Positions 1 through 5,936 of a stretch of 6,368 nt of DNA are shown here, one piece after another. The notes beneath the pieces were generated by a model. The model did no database searches, was not told the DNA's origin, and saw only the letters and a program-made list of their open reading frames with translations. This stretch comes from an uncultured Paracoccaceae bacterium (GTDB lineage: Bacteria > Pseudomonadota > Alphaproteobacteria > Rhodobacterales > Rhodobacteraceae). The translations under genes were made by a program, and so were the position numbers. The stretch covers positions 1 through 6,368 of the forward strand of contig CALEZJ010000598.1 of assembly GCA_937927885.1 (NCBI GenBank), written 5' to 3'. How positions within the stretch are numbered: the stretch's first letter is position 1; the number at the start of each line of letters is the position of its first letter.

Positions 1-703
1 GATCAATCTCGGCCACCCGATAGGGACCCGAGCCGATCACCGGCACCAGCGAGGATTCGGCGAAACTCCGCCCACCCGTGCTCACGTCGAATTGAGCGCG
101 CTGCACCACCGGCCTCAGCCCCAGGATCAGCGGCAATTCGCGGTCCGGTTCGGTAAAGGTAAAGCGGATCGACCGTTCCCCCAGGGGTTCCATCGACGCG
201 ATCTTGGCCCAGGCGTTGCGATAGCGCGGGTGGCCATCCGTGCCCATGGTGGCAAAGGACCACATCACATCTTCGCGCGTGACCGGGCTGCCGTCCGAGA
301 ATCGGGCGCCCTCGCGCAGGGTAAAGATGACCTCGGAGCGGGCCGAATCGGTTTCGACCGACTCGGCCAGAACCCCGTAAAGCGTGAAGGGTTCGTCATA
401 GCTGCGGCCCAGAAGACTCTGGACTGTCAACAGGTTTACCCCCCAGGGGGCAGTACCGCGCAAGATGAAGGGGTTTAGCGAATCAAAGCTTCCGGGTTCA
501 GCGAAAACCAGCCGTCCGCCTGCCGGGGCATCGGGGTTGGCATAGGGCAGGGACACAAAATCGTGTGGCAGCGCGGGCAGGCCATACATAGCAATACCAT
601 GGGTCGGAGCCTGCTGGGCCTGGGCCATAACCGGGGTCAGGCCCGCAATCGCCAGCGCCAAACCCAGTGCGAAACGGTGAAATGCGACGGGGATTCGGGG
701 CAT
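1..703 (-). CDS. Periplasmic oligopeptide-binding protein, YejA-like (ABC transporter, SBP family 5), 3' part missing
   Basis: This is the substrate-binding subunit of a peptide-type ABC importer, which captures its ligand in the periplasm and delivers it to an inner-membrane permease. The first 234 codons are visible, without a stop, and run off the left edge. YejA-type proteins are around 600 residues, so roughly 60% is outside. Residues 1-30 form a signal peptide: a basic start (MPRIPVAFHR), a hydrophobic core (FALGLALAIAGLTPV) and an Ala-x-Ala-like cleavage region (VMAQAQ). The mature start HGIAMYGLPALPHDF, followed by YANPDAPAGG, is typical of the YejA/COG4166 branch. Residues about 112-150 carry the usual SBP_bac_5 pattern, LAESVE, then FTLREGARFSDGSPVT and EDVMWSF. 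The ATG at 703 is chosen because it begins the signal peptide; AGGA lies 11 bases upstream. It diverges from the gene at 951. Permease and ATPase genes would be expected to the left. The ligand cannot be told from sequence. The family call is secure. Confidence 0.9.
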   Translation of the reverse strand, partial: MPRIPVAFHRFALGLALAIAGLTPVMAQAQQAPTHGIAMYGLPALPHDFVSLPYANPDAPAGGRLVFAEPGSFDSLNPFILRGTAPWGVNLLTVQSLLGRSYDEPFTLYGVLAESVETDSARSEVIFTLREGARFSDGSPVTREDVMWSFATMGTDGHPRYRNAWAKIASMEPLGERSIRFTFTEPDRELPLILGLRPVVQRAQFDVSTGGRSFAESSLVPVIGSGPYRVAEID

Positions 704-778
704 GATGGAAACAATCCTGCTGGGGCGCGGCTGGTGTTTCTGCCTACATCCGTCCCTATCGTCTTGTAAACTTTAAGC

Positions 779-807
779 TTGGCGTCGTGTTAGGAAACGG
801 CTATAAC
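779..807 (+). promoter_or_regulatory. Candidate sigma70-type promoter inside the divergent intergenic region
   Basis: A -35-like TTGGCG (779-784) is separated by exactly 17 bases from a -10-like TATAAC (802-807), which matches the consensus TATAAT at five of six positions. The predicted transcription start is near 813-816. The only thing between it and the intrinsic terminator at 860-887 is a stretch of about 45 bases holding one hairpin. It could therefore drive a small RNA or a leader for the dehydrogenase gene at 951. The motif match is seen directly; activity is inferred. Confidence 0.5.
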
Positions 808-813
808 ATACTC

Positions 814-887
814 ACTGCTCGATAGGTTTCTTGCCTGTATGAAACCTGCCTCAACACTGACGCCCGCCTTGTGCGGGCGTTTTTTTT
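814..887 (+). ncRNA. Candidate small RNA (or attenuated leader) of about 75 nt
   Basis: A transcript starting about 7 bases after the TATAAC box and ending in the U-tract would be roughly 75 nt with two stem-loops. The first pairs AGGTTTC (824-830) with GAAACCT (841-847) around a 10-base loop, TTGCCTGTAT. The second is the terminator hairpin. No plausible coding frame fits: an ATG at 839 opens a frame that runs through the terminator and into the dehydrogenase gene out of frame. No recognised sRNA or riboswitch family was identified; the CCUCCUCCC motif of the rhodobacterial CcsR sRNAs is absent. The alternative is that this is the 5' leader of the gene at 951, whose ATG lies 63 bases past the U-tract, with the terminator acting as an attenuator. 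Everything beyond the motifs is inference. Confidence 0.42.
860..887 (+). terminator. Rho-independent terminator
   Basis: ACGCCCGC (860-867) pairs perfectly with GCGGGCGT (873-880) around a 5-base loop (CTTGT), followed by an uninterrupted run of T from 880 to 887. It works for rightward transcription only, because the other strand would have A residues before the stem and no T-tract after it. No rightward gene lies upstream of it in the window: the flanking coding region to the left is on the opposite strand. Hence the proposal of a small RNA or attenuator. Confidence 0.88.
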
Positions 888-950
888 GGCACTGGCGGGG
901 GACGGCCCGGCTTTCTATGCTGCGCCTGCAAAAGCATCAAGGGGGACAGC

Positions 951-1733
951 ATGACTGCAAGACCGCTGGCAGGGCGCCGCGCGATCGTGACGGGATCGAA
1001 CTCGGGTATCGGGCTGGGCGTGGCCGAGGCCCTGGCCGGGGCGGGCGCCGATGTGGTGCTGAACTCGTTCACCGACCGGCCCGAGGATCACGCGCTCGCC
1101 GCCGATCTTGCGGCGCGCCACGGCGTGGAGGTGCGCTATGTGCGGGCTGACATGTCGAGCGCCGAAGACTGTCGCGCCTTGGTCGAAACGGCGGGCGGCT
1201 GCGACATCCTGGTCAACAACGCGGGCATCCAGCATGTGGCGCGAATCGAGGAATTCCCGCTGGCCAAATGGGACGCGATTCTGGCGATCAACCTCAGTTC
1301 CGCCTTTCACACCAGCGCTGCCGCGCTGCCCGGCATGTATGCGCGGGGCTGGGGGCGGGTGGTCAACATCGCCTCGGCGCACGGGTTGACGGCCTCGCCC
1401 TTCAAGTCGGCCTATGTCGCGGCAAAGCACGGGGTCGTCGGCCTGACCAAGGTGACCGCGCTCGAGGCAGCGGGCACCGGCGTCACCGCCAATGCAATCT
1501 GCCCCGGCTATGTCCTGACCCCACTGGTCGAGGCGCAGATCCCCGACCAGATGGCGACCCATGGCATGGACCGCGAGACGGTGATCCGCGAGGTCATGCT
1601 GCTGCGTCAGCCCAGCCGCCAGTTCGCCACCACCGACCAGATCGGCGGCACCGCGGTGTTCCTGTGCAGCCCCGCGGCGGACCAGATCACCGGCACCACG
1701 ATCAGCGTGGATGGGGGCTGGACGGCCCTGTAA
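951..1733 (+). CDS. bdhA: D-3-hydroxybutyrate dehydrogenase (short-chain dehydrogenase/reductase)
   Basis: This cytosolic NAD-dependent enzyme interconverts D-3-hydroxybutyrate and acetoacetate, the step that feeds products of polyhydroxybutyrate breakdown toward acetyl-CoA. The 260-residue length is usual for the family. The Rossmann glycine motif TGSNSGIG is at residues 14-21, NNAG at 89-92, the catalytic Asn at 114, Ser at 142 and the Tyr155-x3-Lys159 pair within AYVAAK. Beyond the general SDR motifs, residues known to bind substrate in the Pseudomonas fragi enzyme are present at the same numbers: Gln94, His144, Lys152, Gln196 and Trp257. This separates it from generic SDRs. The C-terminal SVDGGW motif is intact. 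The ATG at 951 is preceded by a strong AAGGGGG ribosome site (939-945). A terminator sits 63 bases upstream, so the gene either has its own promoter or is fed by read-through. No other poly-hydroxybutyrate gene is in view. Confidence 0.93.
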   Translation: MTARPLAGRRAIVTGSNSGIGLGVAEALAGAGADVVLNSFTDRPEDHALAADLAARHGVEVRYVRADMSSAEDCRALVETAGGCDILVNNAGIQHVARIEEFPLAKWDAILAINLSSAFHTSAAALPGMYARGWGRVVNIASAHGLTASPFKSAYVAAKHGVVGLTKVTALEAAGTGVTANAICPGYVLTPLVEAQIPDQMATHGMDRETVIREVMLLRQPSRQFATTDQIGGTAVFLCSPAADQITGTTISVDGGWTAL

Positions 1734-1792
1734 CATCGGGACCTGCCGGGCGCGCGGCGACGTGCAACATGCGAGGCAACCGGAGCCACACC

Positions 1793-2620
1793 ATGTCCCT
1801 TGAAACCGCCGACACCTTCGCCCGTCTGATTGGCCTTCTGCATACCCGCTTGCCCGATGGCGCGCCGGATATCGCGTGCCGGATCGGCGCGATCCTCGGG
1901 CTGGAGACCCTGGCCGAAGCCAGTGTCGCTGCGGGATCGGAGGGCCTGTCGGACCAGGGCCGACTGCATGTGCGGATCATGGACGTGCTGCTGGCCTACC
2001 TGCGGCAGGAATGCCCCGCCAGCGCGGCCCTTGCCCGGCCCGCGTGCTCCCGGCCCGGCTGGACCTGTGATCTGCCGGTGCCGCGCGCCGACGTCCAGAT
2101 GGCGCTGAGTGTTCTGGCCCGCCGTGGCCCTGCCCAACGTGCGGCCGAAGCGTGTTTGCCGCTGACCTATACGCCCGGCGCCCCAGTGATCGGCGGGCGT
2201 CTGCCCGACCCCGACGGCGATGATGGCCAACCGGCGGGGTTTCCCTTTCACGGGGGCTGGCGGCCGGATCTGCAAGGGATCAACCTGCAACGCGCGGATC
2301 TGACCGGTGCCTGGCTGGTGGGCGCCACGCTGGACGATGTGCCGATGGAAGGGGCGCTGCTGTCCGATTCCAGCCTGATCCGCGCGTCGCTGGGGGGCAC
2401 GAGGCTCTCTGGCGCATTGCTGCGCGATGCACGCCTGTCGCGGGCAGTTCTGGTCGAAGCCGACCTGACAGGGGCCAGCCTGATGGCCGCAGACCTTTCG
2501 GGTGCGACCCTGGCCAATGTCTGCCTCGAAGGGGTCGACCTGACCGGCGCCAACCTGCGCGGGGCGTCTGTCGAGGGCTCCGATCTGGAGCAGGCGGATC
2601 TGACCGGTGTCCGGCGCTAG
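1793..2620 (+). CDS. Pentapeptide-repeat protein with N-terminal helical module
   Basis: This is a 275-residue protein of unknown function. Residues about 5-118 look helical and match, in a worn form, the module that often precedes pentapeptide repeats: RIGAILGLETLAE (30-42), then IMDVLLAYLRQECP (62-75) and ADVQMALSVLARR (99-111), where relatives read like RIGAIYALERIA, EVLTAYVRE and DVQAALTVLGRR. A Gly/Pro/Asp-rich linker (about 122-157) follows. From residue 160 to 270, Leu falls at every fifth position except Met185 and Val260, giving 23 consecutive repeats of the A-D/N-L-x-x type with no break. The family folds into a right-handed four-sided beta-helix, here nearly six turns. There is no signal peptide or membrane segment. 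ATG 1793 is chosen because GGAG (1782-1785) lies 7 bases upstream; the frame is open further left, but that stretch lies inside the dehydrogenase gene, and ATG 1769 lacks a ribosome site. It follows the dehydrogenase by 59 bases and may be cotranscribed with it. Its stop is 6 bases from that of the converging gene. Confidence 0.85.
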   Translation: MSLETADTFARLIGLLHTRLPDGAPDIACRIGAILGLETLAEASVAAGSEGLSDQGRLHVRIMDVLLAYLRQECPASAALARPACSRPGWTCDLPVPRADVQMALSVLARRGPAQRAAEACLPLTYTPGAPVIGGRLPDPDGDDGQPAGFPFHGGWRPDLQGINLQRADLTGAWLVGATLDDVPMEGALLSDSSLIRASLGGTRLSGALLRDARLSRAVLVEADLTGASLMAADLSGATLANVCLEGVDLTGANLRGASVEGSDLEQADLTGVRR

Positions 2621-2626
2621 GGGCGC

Positions 2627-3319
2627 TCAGCGCGCCTGCTTGACCTTGCCGGGGCTGTCCGGGTCGGGGGCGACGAGACCGGCCGAGATGATCAGCTTGG
2701 CCGCGTCCTCGATCGACATGTCGAGAATGATCGCCTCGTCCTCGGGGACGAAGAACAGAAAGCCGGTGGTCGGGTTCGGGGTCGTCGGCATGAAGACCGA
2801 GATCATCTTGCGCTCGCCCAGCTTCTGCGCGACCTCGCCCTTGGCGTCGGTCGACACGAAGGCAACCGCCCAGAGCCCCTTGCGCGGGTACTCGACAAGG
2901 CAGGCCTTGCTGAACGAGTTCGAGGATTGCGAGAACACCGTTTCCGCGATCTGTTTCAAGCCGTTATAGATCGACCGGATCACCGGCATGCGGGCGACGA
3001 TGTCCTCGCTCCACTCGATCAGACTGCGGCCGATGTATCCCTTTGCCAGCCAACCCACCGCCAGCGTGAACAGGAAAAAGACCGCGAGGCCGAGTCCGGG
3101 AAGGTTGCTGAGGTCAAGCCCGACAACCGCCTGGGGCAGGAACCGGTCGAGAAACCCTTGGGGAATCAGCGGCACCACGCGCGCATCGACGAATTCGACG
3201 ACCGTGGTGATCAGCCAGATCGTCAGCACCGCCGGTGCGACGATGACGAGGCCGGTCAGAAACGAGGCGCGCAGGCCGGCCAGAAGGCTACGACGGTGCG
3301 GACGGGGGGATTGGGTCAT
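2627..3319 (-). CDS. DUF502 family integral membrane protein
   Basis: This is a 230-residue inner-membrane protein of the DUF502 family, whose biochemical role is unknown; plant members include the COV1/LCV proteins of vascular patterning. Two hydrophobic segments are visible, at residues about 18-43 (around GLVIVAPAVLTIWLI) and 74-97 (around GLAVFFLFTLAVGW), followed by a soluble C-terminal domain. Family hallmarks are present: MPVIRSIYNGLKQ (111-123) and SVFMPTTPNPTTGFLFFVPE (174-193). A basic stretch (RPHRR) before the first segment suggests the N-terminus is cytoplasmic. The ATG at 3319 is chosen because the family begins a short distance before the first membrane segment; the frame is open to a TTG at 3421, but that would add 34 Pro/Ala-rich residues and cross the likely promoter. 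The ribosome site is weak. It is on the same strand as the psuG operon but separated by an intrinsic terminator, so it is probably its own unit. It converges with the pentapeptide gene with a 6-base gap and no clear terminator. Confidence 0.88.
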   Translation of the reverse strand: MTQSPRPHRRSLLAGLRASFLTGLVIVAPAVLTIWLITTVVEFVDARVVPLIPQGFLDRFLPQAVVGLDLSNLPGLGLAVFFLFTLAVGWLAKGYIGRSLIEWSEDIVARMPVIRSIYNGLKQIAETVFSQSSNSFSKACLVEYPRKGLWAVAFVSTDAKGEVAQKLGERKMISVFMPTTPNPTTGFLFFVPEDEAIILDMSIEDAAKLIISAGLVAPDPDSPGKVKQAR

Positions 3320-3360
3320 GGCACCACGCGCGGGCTGGGGTTTCGGCGCTAACTCGGCGA

Positions 3361-3389
3361 TATCTAGGGGGTGCGACGCTGCCCTGCAA
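3361..3389 (-). promoter_or_regulatory. Candidate promoter of the DUF502 gene
   Basis: Reading leftward, TTGCAG (3389-3384) and TAGATA (3366-3361) are spaced by 17 bases, placing a start near 3354 and a leader of about 35 bases before the ATG at 3319. Each hexamer matches consensus at only three of six positions, but the spacing, the TTG core and the A/T-rich patch in an otherwise G/C-rich region fit. The terminator of the upstream operon lies just behind it, so a separate promoter is needed here. Confidence 0.35.
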
Positions 3390-3409
3390 GGGGCGCCTCG
3401 GGGCGCATG

Positions 3410-3456
3410 AATGTCAGGCAAAAACAGCGGGAAATCCCGCCCTTAATGTCAGGCAA
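3410..3456. repeat. 12-base direct repeat flanking a terminator hairpin
   Basis: AATGTCAGGCAA occurs at 3410-3421 and again, identically, at 3445-3456. The right copy contains the psuG stop codon (TCA on this strand, 3449-3451) and the last codons of psuG; the left copy lies beyond the terminator and shares its edge with the A/T-tract. The 23 bases between them hold the hairpin. Origin by local slippage or duplication is possible. It is too short for a mobile-element call and no transposase or inverted ends are present. Confidence 0.7.
3420..3440 (-). terminator. Rho-independent terminator of the rpiB-psuK-psuG operon
   Basis: Reading leftward, GCGGGA (3440-3435) pairs with TCCCGC (3432-3427) over a very tight TT loop (or a 5-bp stem with a 4-base loop), followed by TGTTTTT. 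It begins 8 bases after the psuG stop codon, the expected place for the end of the leftward operon. The stem is short but fully G/C apart from the apex. Confidence 0.75.
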
Positions 3457-4369
3457 TTTGCGCGGCGATCTTTGCCGCCAGAGCCGCATTCGCCAGCACC
3501 AGGTCGATATTCGCGTCCAGCGAACGGCCCGCCGTGGCCTGAAAGATCCGGTCCAGCAGGAACGGCGTCACCGATTTGGCACTGATGCCCTGGGCTTCGG
3601 CCTCGGCCAGTGCGGCTTCGATCACCGGGTTGATCTGGTCGCGCGGGATCTCGGCCGCCTCGGGGATCGGGTTCGCCACCAGTTGCCCCCCTTCGATCCC
3701 CAGGGCCGCGCGCATCCGGTGGGCGGCGGCGATCTGTGCGGGGTCGTCCATGCGCAGCGGCGCCTTCATCCCCGAATCGCGCGACCAGAAGGCCGGGAAG
3801 GCATCCTGCCCAAAGGCGATGACCGGCACGCCGAGGGTTTCCAGAACCTCCAGCGTCTTCGGCAGGTCGAGGATCGCCTTGGCCCCCGCCGCAACCACGG
3901 TGACCGGGGTTTTCGCCAGTTCGCGCAGATCGGCCGAGATGTCAAAGCTGGTTTCGGCGCCGCGGTGCACGCCACCGATGCCACCGGTTGCAAACACCGA
4001 AATCCCCGCGAGATGGGCGCAGATCATCGTGGCGGCAACCGTGGTCGCGCCCATTTGCCCCATCGCGATGCAGGCAGCGAGATCGGCGCGCGACAGTTTC
4101 ATCACATGCAGCGCCTGCCCCAGCCGGTCCAGTTGCGCGTCATCGAGGCCGATCAGGATCCGTCCGTCCATCACGGCAATGGTCGCCGGGGTGGCGCCGT
4201 TCGCGCGCACCTCGGCCTCGACCCGGCGGGCGGTTTCGACATTCTGCGGAAACGGCATGCCGTGGGTGATGATCGTGGATTCGAGCGCCACGACGGGCCG
4301 TCTGGCGGCGCGGGCGGCGGCAACTTCGGGCGAAAGGGTCAGGGGCAGGGTGGCGGCGGGAAGGGTCAT
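3449..4369 (-). CDS. psuG: Pseudouridine-5'-phosphate glycosidase
   Basis: PsuG cleaves the C-C glycosidic bond of pseudouridine 5'-phosphate to give uracil and ribose 5-phosphate in the cytosol; family members are Mn-dependent trimers. The 306-residue length is normal. The N-terminal hallmark VVALESTIITHGMPFPQN begins at residue 26, with the catalytic Glu at 30 (Glu31 in E. coli). Lys91 and Lys164 (within AGAKAILDLPKT) correspond by position to E. coli Lys93 and Lys166. ATGGIGGVHRGAE (127-139) and the following FDISADL, which contains the family's metal-site Asp, are intact, as are GQDAFPAFWSRDSG (187-200) and the ANPIP motif at 232-236. The start overlaps the psuK stop as ATGA (4369-4366), with GAGGA (4379-4383) 9 bases upstream, so the two are translationally coupled. 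Some homologues run in reverse to make C-nucleosides (alnumycin, showdomycin and minimycin pathways), but the adjacent kinase and isomerase favour catabolism. Confidence 0.95.
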   Translation of the reverse strand: MTLPAATLPLTLSPEVAAARAARRPVVALESTIITHGMPFPQNVETARRVEAEVRANGATPATIAVMDGRILIGLDDAQLDRLGQALHVMKLSRADLAACIAMGQMGATTVAATMICAHLAGISVFATGGIGGVHRGAETSFDISADLRELAKTPVTVVAAGAKAILDLPKTLEVLETLGVPVIAFGQDAFPAFWSRDSGMKAPLRMDDPAQIAAAHRMRAALGIEGGQLVANPIPEAAEIPRDQINPVIEAALAEAEAQGISAKSVTPFLLDRIFQATAGRSLDANIDLVLANAALAAKIAAQIA

Positions 4370-5262
4370 GGGGTTACATCCTCGAAGGCGACATAGGCGG
4401 CGGCGGCGGCCTGCGCGCGGGCCAGAGCCTGCGGGCGTGTGGCGCCTTGCGATTCGGCAAAGAGATGCGCGGCCATGAAGGTGTCACCTGCACCCGTGAT
4501 GCGCCGCACGGCGACATGGCGGGCGGGCAGGGTCAGGGTCTCGGCCCCGCGCGCGCCGTCCGAGGAATCGCGCGCGCCATCCGTCACCAGCGCCCGCGCG
4601 GCTCCGGCGGCGATCAGCGCCTCGGCCCCCTCGCGACTGGTGGCGGGTTGCGTGCCGGTCAGCAGTCCCGCTTCTTGCCGGTTGACATAGAACGTGGTCC
4701 GCGCATGGGCGATCAGGGGGCGCAGACGCTCGGCCTTGCCGGGGCTGGCGGGGGCGAGGCGCAGATCGGCGCGCGCGAACAGCGGTGATGCGGCGATGCG
4801 CGCCAGAAGCCCCTCGGTCAAGTTGCCGTCCAGCGCGATGAGGCCGGGCCAGGGTGCCGCCTCGGACCCCAGCCGCCCGTCGGCGAGCGGGGCGAGGATC
4901 GCGTCATCGGCGGCTTCGAGCGAGGCGGCGTCGGCGATGGCGGCGACAAGTCCGCGCGCGTCCTCGATGGCCATGTAGGTGTCGGTGGGCAGGTCGGCGC
5001 GGCGCAGCGCGAACGAGGGATCGACGCCCAGTGCTGCCACGGCGCCCATCAGTTCGATCCCTGCCGCGTCGGTGCCGATGGCGGTCAGCACGGCGGGCCT
5101 GAGGCCAAAGCGCGCCAGCGTCATGGCGATGTTCAGCGCCACCCCTCCGGGCAGGCGGGTGATGCGGCCGGGTGCGTCGGGGCGATCGCCAGGGGCGGAT
5201 TCGGTGCGCCCGATGATGTCCCAAAGGACCGAGCCAATGCACAGGATGTCGGGATGCGGCAT
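4366..5262 (-). CDS. psuK: PfkB-family sugar/nucleoside kinase, probable pseudouridine kinase
   Basis: This is a ribokinase-fold kinase, most likely phosphorylating the 5'-OH of pseudouridine with ATP to supply PsuG. It has 298 residues, near the family norm. The N-terminal strand DILCIGSVLWDIIG (5-18) has the substrate-side Asp15. The Gly-Gly motif LPGGVALNIAMTLARFG (37-53) is the first PfkB signature region. Asn194 and Glu197 sit in the NRQEA motif used for Mg/phosphate binding, and RITGAGDTFMAAHL (254-267) is the second PfkB signature, with the anion-hole GAGD and catalytic-base Asp260. Substrate cannot be read from the motifs. The pseudouridine assignment rests on the 4-base ATGA overlap with psuG and agrees with the usual psuK-psuG pairing. 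The start at 5262 lies only 3 bases after the methyltransferase stop with a poor ribosome site, pointing to translational coupling. The Ala-rich C-terminus (about 278-292) is normal for a high-GC genome. Confidence 0.87.
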   Translation of the reverse strand: MPHPDILCIGSVLWDIIGRTESAPGDRPDAPGRITRLPGGVALNIAMTLARFGLRPAVLTAIGTDAAGIELMGAVAALGVDPSFALRRADLPTDTYMAIEDARGLVAAIADAASLEAADDAILAPLADGRLGSEAAPWPGLIALDGNLTEGLLARIAASPLFARADLRLAPASPGKAERLRPLIAHARTTFYVNRQEAGLLTGTQPATSREGAEALIAAGAARALVTDGARDSSDGARGAETLTLPARHVAVRRITGAGDTFMAAHLFAESQGATRPQALARAQAAAAAYVAFEDVTP

Positions 5263-5265
5263 GGA

Positions 5266-5895
5266 TCAGGCCCGGCGAAAGGTGACGATGCGCGCGCGGT
5301 CGGCGGCATGGGCCGGATCGCGCGCGCTGGCTGCCTGCCCGTAGATGGCCACGTCGGCAAGGTCAAGCGCGTGGACCGGCAGCGACGCCAGTGCCCCGGG
5401 CCAGTCCTGCGCGTCCCAGATCCCGGTGTTTACGGACAGGGCCACCAGCGCCCCTGGGGCGGCGAGGGTCAGCAGGTTCGCCAGCGCCGAGGGCCCGACA
5501 TGGCCATGGGTGAAGGTGCCCGAACTGACGATGCCCGCATAGGGGCCGATGGCGGGCAGGGGGCGGGTCAGATCGGCCTCGACCAGCGCGCGGTAAAGGG
5601 CCTTGGCACGCGCCTTGTCCAGCATGGCGGTCGAAAGGTCGAGCGCGTCGATCACGCCCCCATGCCCCAGCCCGCGCAGCGCCGCCGACAGCAGCCCCGT
5701 GCCCGCGCCCGCGTCCAGCACCGGGCCTTCAGGCGGCCGTGCGCGCAGAAAGGCGGCGGCGACCTCGGCGGGCAGGCGGTAGTCCATCGAGGCGGCAAAT
5801 CCGGCGTCATACTCGCCCGCCCATCCGGCATAGAGGGCGCGGCAATCCTCGGGCCCGTTCAGGGCATAGGCATCGGTCAGGCCGGGGGGTGTCAT
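5266..5895 (-). CDS. Class I SAM-dependent methyltransferase, METTL27 (WBSCR27)-like
   Basis: This is a 209-residue soluble methyltransferase with the seven-strand Rossmann fold. The N-terminal region has a LYAGWAGEYDAGF stretch (21-33), typical of small-molecule class I enzymes. Motif I is VLDAGAGTGLLS (59-70), and the acidic residue binding the SAM ribose is expected at Asp86 in ALDLS. The stretch SSGTFTHGHVGP (124-135) is characteristic of the METTL27/WBSCR27 group. The substrate of that group is not established. It sits between the isomerase (41-base gap) and the kinase (3-base gap), so it is part of the operon, yet pseudouridine breakdown needs no methyl transfer. The ATG at 5895 is chosen for its distance to the conserved domain; its ribosome site is weak, and a 6-codon mini-frame ends on it. 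The frame is also open far upstream through the isomerase gene, but that part has no family resemblance. Confidence 0.85.
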   Translation of the reverse strand: MTPPGLTDAYALNGPEDCRALYAGWAGEYDAGFAASMDYRLPAEVAAAFLRARPPEGPVLDAGAGTGLLSAALRGLGHGGVIDALDLSTAMLDKARAKALYRALVEADLTRPLPAIGPYAGIVSSGTFTHGHVGPSALANLLTLAAPGALVALSVNTGIWDAQDWPGALASLPVHALDLADVAIYGQAASARDPAHAADRARIVTFRRA

Positions 5896-5912
5896 GCCCG
5901 CCAGTTGGCCAT
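5892..5912 (-). other. Six-codon mini-ORF overlapping the methyltransferase start
   Basis: ATG at 5912 opens a frame encoding MANWRA and ends in TGA at 5894-5892. Its stop overlaps the methyltransferase ATG as ATGA. AAAGG lies 9 bases before its ATG, a better ribosome site than the methyltransferase itself has. It could act as a coupling leader in the 41-base gap, but a six-codon frame easily arises by chance. Confidence 0.2.
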
Positions 5913-5936
5913 GGCGCAGGGCCTTTGTCCAGCGGG

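Noticed and set aside
563..769. 68-codon + strand frame that could have explained the terminator at 860-887
   Set aside because: It lies mostly antisense to the signal peptide and N-terminus of the peptide-binding gene, has no good ribosome site, and its translation resembles nothing.
886..905. TTGGCAC as the -24 half of a sigma54 promoter upstream of the dehydrogenase
   Set aside because: There is no TTGC at the required -12 spacing; the following bases are G-rich, and the first T residues belong to the terminator tract.
915..1736. 273-codon frame on the - strand opposite the dehydrogenase
   Set aside because: The opposite strand encodes a complete dehydrogenase with all active-site residues; the antisense product is low-complexity and matches nothing.
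1268..1792. Extension of the pentapeptide gene frame to an ATG at 1268
   Set aside because: The extra part lies inside the dehydrogenase gene in another frame and is Arg/Gly/His-rich; the ATG at 1793 has a proper ribosome site.
2621..2635. GGCGC...GCGCC hairpin between the convergent genes as a terminator
   Set aside because: The stem is only 5 bp and no T-tract follows on either strand.
3393..3407. Small GC hairpin (GGCGC/GCGCC) behind the DUF502 promoter
   Set aside because: It has no T-tract on either strand; short G/C palindromes are common in this composition.
3320..3421. TTG start at 3421 for the DUF502 gene
   Set aside because: It adds 34 residues without family support and overlaps the candidate promoter and the upstream operon's terminator region.
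3371..4396. Long open frame (341 codons) on the + strand opposite psuG
   Set aside because: It is antisense to a gene with intact catalytic motifs; its translation is Arg/His/Gly-rich with no family resemblance, as expected in GC-rich DNA.
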